The notes beneath the pieces were generated by a model, which did not search any database, had not been told where the DNA came from, and worked only from the letters and a program-made list of their open reading frames with translations. DNA of 64,000 nucleotides, taken from Ottelia alismoides (taxonomy: Eukaryota; Streptophyta; Magnoliopsida; Alismatales; Hydrocharitaceae). The DNA lies in NCBI GenBank assembly GCA_037367405.1, contig JAZKJV010001865.1:1302001-1366000 (forward strand), read 5' to 3'. This document shows, piece after piece, positions 55,232 through 64,000 of the stretch. The stretch's first letter is position 1; every line of letters begins with the position of its first letter. Position numbers and translations under genes: made by a program.

Positions 55232-57841
55232 TGAAGGATATGGTTAGATCCTTAAGAGCATCACGGAAGCGTGAGCGTCGTATCGAATACAACGAGGAGC
55301 GACTAGTCGTACTAGTTGCTCGATGCAGCGGAATTTAAAAATTTCTTTCTTACGACGAAACCACATGATCCAAGAACACTTCTCGGATTGTTTCGTCTAA
55401 ACCACAAACAAGTAATAGGATTACCTCTTGAAGCGTGGTTGCGATCGAGTCTCTAAACGAAGAGACCTCCTGTCTCAAGTCCGATCCGACGGAGGAGACG
55501 CTTGCGAGCGCGGGGATGAACCGCGTTCTTCTCGCAATCCATGTTGATGATCCAAGCGGCGGATCTCCTGATCTCGACACACGAGATCCGACGTCTTCTT
55601 TACGAGCGAGGCGCACCGAAGGAGACGGAGATCCACGAGCAGACGAACGAGCAACATAACAACGATGCTGCGGCGATGGAGAACCTCTCTAGGTCATCCA
55701 TGGTGGACGACCACATGAGAGGGAGAAAGAGGGCTGTCGAGTAGAGAGAAAAGAGAGAGAGAGATGCTTCTCAAGCATTATGTGTAAAATAGAGAGCATG
55801 GTATGCCTCTCTATTTATAGGGTTTTGAGATCCATGGATCTCAATCCATGTGACATATGAAATCAATGGATGAGATTGATTTGTGTCAATCCAATGGTCA
55901 AGATTATTGTTGGTAAAAACCATCAACTTGTGATTTAATTTTGATAAAATATATTTGATAAATCAAATAAATATTAATACCAAATTAAATCAATCAAATA
56001 CGGAGAGAAAATACAAAGGAGATCAACCTTCCCCTTTAGAGGGCAATCTCATGGATTCCCATGAGATTGCACATCTCCTTGATTTTCTCTCTACTTATTT
56101 TCCAACAACTATTTGTTGGGAATTTTATTCACCAAAATAATTCTCAATTAAATTTGGGAATATTGCAATCTTGACATTGGAATATTGTGAATCATATTCA
56201 CAACCCAAAACAAAATGTAATTTACATTTTCAATTAATTAGACAATGTGTATCCAATACACATTAATAATTAATCTACTAATATAAATTATATTTAACTC
56301 TCTTTAATACATTATAAATCACATTTATAATATATTATGAATAATTGGATATTACTATCCACATTATTCTTATCCATAATAATTAAATCACATTTAATTA
56401 TATTGGATAAATTATTCTCATGTGCTCAAATAATATGAATCACATTCATATTATTTACATCTTTGATAATCAAATCACATTTAATTATCTAAGATAACTC
56501 TCCTTATAATATGAATCAAATTCATATTATTCATGATAATTAAATCACATTTAATTATACATTTTCTCAATGCTCGGATACATATATCAACAATAGAATT
56601 ATCCATGAACTCTTTCAAGGATAATGCGCTTTCTCCGCGAATACTTGGAGATAAGGACAGGGTGATTGTATTGTTCCACGTATAGTGACATGGATATTGA
56701 GATCATATCTCTAATCCAGATCACGGGCCTCCCATAGATGCTTGATTAAATCAAGACCGTAAATCTAATCTTCTCATTGCATCCGAATCGCGTTCAGATC
56801 AATATCCAACATTTGGACTAAGATCAGATTACTTCTCTACTGAGAGGAGTCACTAAAATCCAGACCCGTTTCATCACTCCCTAGGAATGGAAGCGTCATG
56901 GTTATACAATCGTTTATGATCACATCACCCTCAGGTATTCCCAATACTTGTACATCCTGCATACTGGAAGACTCAGAATAAACCTGAAGTATTAGATCAA
57001 CTTTATACTGTCTACTTCAGGGTTTTATCATTAAGTTTCTCATTCGATCATTGGGAGTCGGTATCGATCATATACTTTCCAAAAGCATATATCATACCTA
57101 GGTCTTGATCATATATACTTTGCAAAAGTATATATCAAACCTACAAATTCAGTCAAGCTTCCAAAGCGAGACGACCATGCGCATGGAATTTGATTCTTCC
57201 CAATATCTCATAAGTGAGCTCATGTCTTCTGGTTCAGTAACTGAACCTGTATGATGCCTTTGAGAGATCGTATTACTCATATGCCCTTATATGCACACCA
57301 GCGCGCCGGTGTATAGACCTTGATTAGGTCATCAACCTATTGGTCTGCCAAATGTACATACTCAGACATATAGTAACACATCTGTCTCCTGTCAGAGGAT
57401 GCATGCCTATATCATGACAACATATGATATAGGACTTTGGTTATCTCGATCTCGTTAAGTCAACTCTTTGACCTAACTAATCTGACACCTCCGAATCTCT
57501 ATTCCTATACAGAGGACCTGCATCAAGAGGTCGGTCAGATATCAGCCTAACTGAGAAAGGATTGCCATCTCCTACTCAGGCTGGAGATCATCTCTTAATA
57601 ATCATTTGACGGTGCTTGATGAGTCCTCAATCTAACTCATTAGATGTTCATCCAAGCACCAGCCTCTATGATTCAATAATTGAATCAACAGCTGTATGAT
57701 CATTAAGATGGCCATGGTACATAACCCTAATTGTACTAAGGGACCTATTATGCAAACTATGTACTCTTTATTTCAGATTAAGGAGTGAATTGCAATAACA
57801 TTTATTGCATAATGGCTCGCCGTGGGCTCGCATGTCCAACA
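55232..57841 (-). repeat. CC 5' LTR (2610 bp)
   Basis: Both termini are intact. The TATA box is at 55812-55819 on the minus strand, and the palindrome array at about 56170-56560. The open frames 55350-55616 and 55435-55659 are on opposite strands of the same GC-rich R/U5 block. Confidence 0.94.
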
Positions 57842-59397
57842 ACTTAGACCATTGTTCTGTCTTTGTCAAAGGAGGTTGATGATGAATCAACATGGTTGAT
57901 CTTGGTGCAAGTGCACAGGATACTCAATAGCAGAAACCCAAAATTTTAAATCAAGGAGAGTGTTGGCACAAGTGTGTCATTTTTTTGATCTTCGAAATCG
58001 GTTCACGCACACCAATTCAAACCCAAATCAAACCCATGTTCACCAACTCACACAATGAAGCCGCAAGAGTTTGGAAATTATCTTTTCAATTTTAGTTGGT
58101 GATAAATTCAATCTTGGAAAAAATTTTGCAAGTTGTTAGATGCTGAAAATTTCCTTAAAGACTGGATCGAATTCTTACGACTAATTGTATCCATTTTCAG
58201 CCAGTATGGGTGTAAGTACGACCCGTTAAACGGCTACCTGTGTTACTTAAGGATGGAGCCTTATACAATGTTCTTTAAACCACTCACTCTGCTAAGGAAA
58301 TCCCGATCGTTTACCGGCTGCCTGTATTCCTCACTGAGAAGTAGCTAATCGTTTTAGAATCAATAGTCTGAACGAAGATTACGGAGTTGGGCTCTAACCT
58401 TAAGTATCGTATCTCGCTCACTCAGACAAATAAATGAATCCAAGGTCGGGGTTTCTCTCCCGCAAAAAAAAAATCTTGATTTTATGGGTTAATTTAGTCA
58501 GATATATTTAGCAGTCCCAATTTTAATTAGGTGATCACTAAAAAATTAAGTGAGCACAAATACATGTCTACCGTCCAGTCCCAATTTCCTTTAAAATTAC
58601 GTGACAAAACGAGAGGGAGAAATTCGGGAAAAGCTGATGGATGTGAAACAATGATGTATGCTCAGATAGAAACTTACAATGATTCCTCGCAATCTCCATG
58701 TGGGATGCAATACAAGAATTGAAAAATTATTCTATATGAGTGCAAACCAATAAAAAACGTCACCTATCAGAAAGGTCTATTAGCCGGGAAGAAATGAGTT
58801 AAATTTGACTAAGTTGAACGATCTAATGTGCGTCTCAATTAATGTGAAGTGTGGTCCTAGGTTCTACGAGCAAAATCAAAAATTTAGAAGCTCTAATAGC
58901 CGTATGTGTAGATCTAACCTACGAGCCACTCAAGTCGAGCCCCACCCTCACCAGAGAGTGAAAAAAACCATGACACATCACAAAAAAAGGTTCAAGGTCC
59001 TGATACACACGCGAGAGTCCAAACAGCACCACTATAAATGATAAATTAATAAAAAAATTAAAATTTCAGAAAAATAAATACCAGGCTCTACGCTTTCTCA
59101 CGACTCGACTCGGTCTTAATTTTATTTGTGTTTTTCAGGTGTCAATGAAGATGCGTTAGTTTTGTAGGAAGCCGCTCCACGTACGTCGGGTACCTCATAA
59201 GAAAAATAAGAGAGAGAGAGAGAGAGTGTGTGAGAGAGTGACACAAAAAATTAATCAAAAATAAAGTAAGGAAATAAATTCTGGAAATAAAAAAATGTAG
59301 AAAAGAAAAAATTGGAAAATATACAACGAATATTCGAGGGTCAGACTACCCGAATGTGGAAAACCGAACACAAAAATTTTTAGACAAAATCTAAGCC
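57842..59397 (-). other. G5 leader and possible gag start
   Basis: Near CC the minus strand has an ATG (57892-57894) in the context MLIHHQPPLTKTEQWS that could begin gag. The rest is untranslated leader. The GGGACTGCTAAA block is at 58507-58525, and the paired GTTTA-CCGGCT-CC motifs are at 58221-58238 and 58305-58322. A block near 58075-58135 contains ACTCTTGCGGCTTCATTGTG. A GA run lies at 59210-59226. Frames at 58531-58722 and 58805-59041 have no recognisable domain. Confidence 0.6.
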
Positions 59398-59430
59398 GCC
59401 CCGGCAACAGCTCCATCTTACGAGTCGCCA
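59398..59430 (-). other. G5 primer-binding site candidates (two)
   Basis: The minus strand first shows TGGCGACTCG (59421-59430) and, 5 bases on, TGGAGCTGTTGCCGGGGC (59398-59415). The second matches the tRNA-Asp site TGGCGCCGTTGCCGGGG at all but two positions. The first resembles the TGGCGAC start seen in G4. Confidence 0.6.
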
Positions 59431-59445
59431 AATACCCTCTTTAAT

Positions 59446-62400
59446 TGTTGTGAATTGTTAATTGTTTCAAATAACAATATGTCGTTGTAATTACGTCGGG
59501 TATTCGGAATCGATCAAGAAATAACCACAAGATATAATCAATTTTTAATTGGCGTGGTTTTATGTTTATTTTACCAGGGAAAGTTCCAAGGCCTAACTTA
59601 AGGAGGCAAAGGAACAACCTAGAATTTGTCTATTAAAGTTCGTGCATAGTTTTCGAGATGGTAGTTTTTTTGTATTTTTAATGCAATTTTGAGATGCAAA
59701 TGTAAAAGAGGCCAATTTTAGGGACTAAACAATAATTTTCAATCAAACGATGTCCAAAAATTATGAAACTTGGCCGAGATATAAATTATGTTGAAATGAA
59801 TGCACTTTATTTTTTTTGGAATTTTGGGTTGCAAGATAAAAATTTTATGAATTCATGAATCCAAATGGTGTGAATTTCAATATTTAATTACAATAAATAT
59901 TAAACCTATTTAATTTCAAAGAATAAAATTATTCAAGATCTATCACTAGGTGATCGATCTCAAACAAATCCGAAACCGGAAAAATCCGAGATTTAATGCC
60001 TATTAAAAATTAAAAATTGAAATATGCAAAATGATTTTTATAGAGAAAACCATGCATGCAAATGCAACTCTTTTTGGGGACAATGTGAAATACAACTAAT
60101 TCTATAATTTGTAATTTTTTGGCAAATTTTCAGGAAGTGGTTGATTACTTATGAATTTTGAAGCACAAGATGGGCAAAATATGTAAATTTCTAAAAGAAT
60201 AATAAATATTAAATAACCACAACCTATAAAATATCACAAGCATGTCTTATTGTAGAGAATTAGTTGAGAAACATCCTTCAATTTTTAACTAATAAAATGA
60301 TGTGATGTAGAGGTTCAAAATAAAAGGGGGAACCCAGGGATCTCAGTGCAAATTACAATAATTAAATTACGATAGAAAATGCAGTGGAAAGACTGAAATG
60401 TAATTACTTAAACTTCTAGGGAAGTTTCTGCAAAAATTCCAAGGGACACATGTGCAACACGTGCCCTTGGAAGATAGGGGCCTTGTTGCAATTTGGTGGA
60501 GATTTAGGGGGTCGTCAGTAATATTTCTAGTGGTCATGTGCGAGCATGTGCCTTGCACGTGACCCTGGAGTTGATTTTAGTTCGATGACACTAAAGGGAT
60601 GGAACTGTAAATGTTCCTCGCACGCACGTGCTGTGCACGTGGGAGGGCCTCAGACTTTGAGCCTAGCCATGGCGGTGGCTTTGAGGCGGAGTAGGAAGGG
60701 CCTCTGGCGGTTGATGGCATTTGCGGGCCACCTGCGGTGGAGCACGAGGGGATGGATCCTCCAAGGAGAGGGCTGGAGTCGATAGAGTGCGTTGATGGCG
60801 AGGCTAAACAGAGCAACTGGAGCTTGAAGGAGATGAAAGCTTGGACTGAAGAGAAGCTCTGCGAGGGAGAGATCCGGTCGAGGACTGTCAGAGAAGATGC
60901 TCCTTCGATCGCGAGGCTTGTAAAGGACCTGCGATGTAGGATGGAAGCTACCAATTCTGGAGGTCGAAGACGAGCTACCAGGCGAGGGGCTCCTGCTTCA
61001 CGTCGATGAAGATCTAATTAGTGTCAAATCCTGTGGTGGAGCAGAGCTCTTGGAGATGCTGAAGGTGTGGTCGAGGCGAGGCGGACACGCGGAGGTGGAA
61101 GGTGGTATGGGTCGAAGGTGTTAGATAGTGAACCGTTGGCTCAACGGCAATGGCGCTGGAGCAAAGCAATCGTGGAGGCGTTGCAAATGCGGTGGGTACC
61201 TCGGATCAAGCTGCAATTCGGAGGAGCAATCGCGGCACTGTCACCGACGACGGGGTATTCCTTCTCATTGTGTGGGTTGGCGGATGAAGGGGGGATGCTG
61301 GAGTTAAATAGAAGAGGGCGAGGGACGGTGGCCATGATGGGCGATGGGAGGAGATCAGACAATGATTGATTGGATGCTGATGAGATTGCAGAGAGGCGAC
61401 GTAACCAGAAGAGGAAGGAATCAGGGGTGAGATAGGAGAGGGTTGCCAACCGTAGAAGGAAAGGGGAGAGGCGGCAGAGGAAATCATGGGGGACGGCGGT
61501 GCCGCCCACTCTCGATTGGGAAAGTAGGGGGAGGAAAATGACAGGTCTGGGGCCGTCCGATAGGTCGAGATCAGACGACCCATATCATGCCACATGGCAG
61601 CATTATATTTTTTTAATTATTATTCTTATTATTTTTAATAAAATAAATTGCTAAAAAGCTCAAAAACAGGTGAGGTGGCGGCTTTAGGAACCGCCACGTT
61701 CAGCCCCAGAAAAATCAAAAAATAAATACAAAAATAATTCAAAAAATAGCAACGACCTCGGATCAAACAATTTTCTTCACAAAAATTTCTCGTCTCAATG
61801 AGACCTACAACATTCATGAAAAGACCAAAGCTAGAATCAGTCAATTGCACAAAGTGAAATTTTGGGGTATCCCATGTACATAGAATACTTGGATTTTTAG
61901 GTTTTATAAATTTTTATCATTTTTAAACCAAATAAAAATCCGAAAAATATGATAAAATCAAAGATAAATATTTACACATTAATTTATTTTTTTGTATTTT
62001 TATTAAGTAAGAAAAAGAAGAAATAAAATAAAATGTGAAAATGACAATTTTTGTACAAACAGTTAGTGAAGACTGAGACTCAGTTGTTTCTTTGATTTCA
62101 AGCTCATTTTGGATTTGGATTTTTTATGCATTTTAATAAAACTTTTATCAAAGAAAAATAAATTGAAAATAAATAAAATAAAATGAGTTAATTATGTACA
62201 ATAAATATTAGGTCAAAAACTGTTAAAATACAAAATGTACAAAAGAGGCCCAAAACCAAATTTTCACATATGAGCTTCGATTCACTTGAACTTGGTCTTG
62301 TTTTGAAGGTATTTGAATGTACATTAGTTCAAAGTGAATAGGATCAAATCAGACACTGGATGAGGAAGATATCGAGATTTTAGTCCGAGAATCCTGCAAT

Positions 62401-62731
62401 TAAGGTTTGGGTTTTTGGTCCACTTATTTAGGTTGGTGATTTTTTGTATTTTTCATTTTTTCTTGTCAGTAATATGTACACAATGGAGGTGGTTTCATGC
62501 CATTTGATTTTAGCATGAGTTCGTTAAAAATCAGGGAAGTTAGACTATTTACAGGTCAATTTGGCTGAGATTTTTGGCTTCTTATTTTGTGCAATAATGA
62601 GTGATAAAATGTAATTCTTATCAATACATGCACGAATGCTAATTATGCAGAATAAATGAAGAAATGCCAATGAATTTTAGGAATTTGAGCTTAATCCATC
62701 AATTTTAGAGTGACGAATCCGAGATTCGTCA
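59446..62731 (-). repeat. G5 5' LTR (about 3.3 kb; inner end approximate)
   Basis: The outer tip, 62711-62731, reads TGACGAATC-CGA-GATTCGTCA. U3 (about 61600-62700) shares text with the G4 LTR remnant. The GC-rich block 60540-61600 has frames open on both strands but no domain. A weak TATA-like TATTTAAC is on the minus strand near 61303-61310. The inner part includes the repeated TTGCA-TT-AGTCCC type motif (60340-60620). The inner end lacks a clear CA dinucleotide. Confidence 0.65.
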
Positions 62732-64000
62732 TCACTCTATTCCCAAAATACTATGCAAAGTCCTTTTACGATACTTGCATATCCCCGAGTAACAATACTC
62801 ACATCCAATGTGAATGTTGCATTTTATGCAACCAATACTCAAACTTGTCAAAGTAGTTATAGTGACTTTGACACTACGACTAAATAATCGTTATAACCAG
62901 TATGTAATTTCTATTATCCTTATCAGAATACTCTTATGCCCAGAGATTTCTATCTTCCATGGTATCTGCACTTAAGACCCTTTTAGATCATATCAATAAA
63001 TTCTTACGTGCTTGAAGACAAGACTTAGATATAACTATGTCTAAAGTCTTGCAAAGATATTTTTATTACTGCAATTATGTTTTTTATCCCCATAGTAGGA
63101 TTAGTAAAAATTTACTACTCCCACTGCATGGCAGACATCTGACTTTTGTACGCATCTAGCATACACTAAGCTTCCCAAAGCTGATGCGCTATGGCATGTA
63201 GCTTTGGTATTCACACAACTCTTTGAGGTGTTATCCCTTCAGATAGGTCAATACCATATCTTAAGGAAAAGAATCCTTCCTTGGAGTTTTCTAAGAATGG
63301 AACATGTACAAGGTGTACCGCTAAATGTGACGGTCCCAATACCCACTTCTCTTTGCTTCTGAACATTTTCAGAACTAAGATCTATGAGGTATCCTTGAGA
63401 TCTCATGTCAAGGTTTAGAACAACCAGATTATAAAACACTTATTCTAATCCCTATATCATTCAAAATGATTAGGATATCACCTACAATTAGCGTGATGAA
63501 CACAATGGCACACCCACTAAGCTTCACATGGTTTATCAAGATTTTATCTGAAATCATAACATTTATAATTTCATCAAATCTGATGTTCCAAACTATAAGA
63601 ATCTTATTTGAGTCCATAAATGGAGTTTCTTAAGCTTTTACACCTTGCATTCCTCATCCATGAAACCATGGGATACATCAAATGAATATCCTCGATGAGG
63701 AATCATATAGGAATGCAATCTTGACTTCCATCATGAAGATATTACAGTCAAGTTGTGTAATTGTAATAAGCAATAATCTGATGAGTTTAAGTATGGTCAC
63801 TAGAAAGCAAGTCTCATCACAAGAGATGTCTTCTTTCTGTGTGTATCTTGAGGATACGAGCCGTGCTTTGAAGGTCGCTCCCTTCTCATCAGGTTCCCTC
63901 TTTCTCTTAAAGATCCATTTACACCTAACGGGTCTTACCCTTCAAGGTGGATCCTCGAGGCTCCATAGACAACACTTGTATATGAAGTCTACTTTAGACT
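62732..64000 (-). mobile_element. CD: Ty1/copia element, partial, runs off right edge
   Basis: It aligns by eye with CC 50005-51280, from just inside the PPT through RNase H and RT. It includes the TRPDVCHAVG-related segment (63105-63165) and the RT start (63900-63960). All frames are broken. Its 3' end and LTR would have been left of G5 before that insertion and are not in the window. The first bases, TCACT (62732-62736), are the expected target duplication of G5. Confidence 0.8.

Larger units (their letters stand above)
47304..57841 (-). mobile_element. CC: complete Ty1/copia retrotransposon (10538 bp)
   Basis: LTRs at 47304-49905 and 55232-57841 read, on the minus strand, TGTTGGACATGC... 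to ...ATATCCTTCA. The iMet primer site is at 55216-55229 and the PPT at 49906-49917. It is flanked by ACTCA (47299-47303) and ACTTA (57842-57846), a 5-bp duplication with one change. The internal region is collinear with CB and equally decayed. It splits G5 between gag and leader. Confidence 0.94.
44937..62731 (-). mobile_element. G5: Athila/Tat-like gypsy element, interrupted by CC
   Basis: From right to left on the minus strand: LTR (about 59446-62731), primer-site candidates, leader, and the site of copia CC (47304-57841). Gag C-terminal part and protease with a long tail follow. The 3' part is missing beyond about 44950, where the G4 LTR lies. The outer LTR tip is a perfect 9-bp hairpin next to copia CD sequence at 62732. 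The relation to G2 and G4 is shown by shared leader blocks and LTR tips. Confidence 0.75.

Noticed and set aside
60577..61595. Overlapping open frames of 86-129 codons on both strands that could look like a host gene
   Set aside because: They lie in the GC-rich block of the G5 LTR, are open on both strands, show no domain, and are Ser/Pro-rich without structure. Composition explains them.

Overview
This window reads as heterochromatic nuclear DNA of a flowering plant. Nearly every base that can be assigned belongs to an LTR retrotransposon, and the elements are stacked inside one another. I see no host protein gene, rRNA gene, tRNA gene or CRISPR array. The plant call rests on the element types: Tekay/Del-like chromovirus, Athila/Tat-like gypsy, and a Ty1/copia family with 2.6-kb LTRs. 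Their primer-binding sites match plant initiator tRNA-Met and tRNA-Asp. I cannot name the species. In this annotation the elements are G1-G5 (Ty3/gypsy), CA-CD (one Ty1/copia family) and M1 (a foldback DNA element).

Left block (1-17808, all minus strand): G1 (1-6896) is a Tekay/Del-like element cut by the left edge. It retains integrase, RNase H, a long reverse transcriptase ORF, protease, gag, an iMet primer site and one LTR. G1 sits inside G2 (6897-13275), an Athila/Tat-like element showing gag, a long leader, a tRNA-Asp primer site and a 2.95-kb LTR. G2 sits inside the integrase of G3 (13276-17808), a decayed Athila-type pol-gag.

Middle block (17809-44936): copia CA (minus, 17809-36036) has lost its 3' part at the junction with G3 and carries the MITE M1 (20880-21121). 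A complete copia CB (plus, 25009-35591) is inserted in the opposite orientation inside the LTR of CA, with 5-bp target duplications differing at one base. CA itself ends inside the 5' LTR remnant of G4 (plus, 36037 to about 44936). G4 has a leader, a decayed gag, an aspartic protease ORF, an acidic ORF, an array of hairpins that look like polypurine tracts, and a 3' LTR, but no reverse transcriptase or integrase.

Right block (about 44937-64000): G5 (minus) carries a protease region with a duplicated 68-residue tail, a gag, a leader, two primer-site candidates and a 3.3-kb LTR. It is split by a complete copia CC (minus, 47304-57841). The G5 LTR abuts copia CD (62732-64000, minus), which runs off the right edge.

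Inferred order of insertion, oldest first: CD, G5, G4 and CC, CA, CB; and separately G3, G2, G1. A large deletion or recombination near 17808 would explain the missing partner halves. G2, G4 and G5 share leader motifs and a hairpin at the LTR tip. The copia LTRs carry a run of small palindromes with 3-nt loops. These shared non-coding structures are the most unusual signals in the window. All coding regions are interrupted by stops or frameshifts, so only the cis-structures and the nested layout are likely to matter functionally now.
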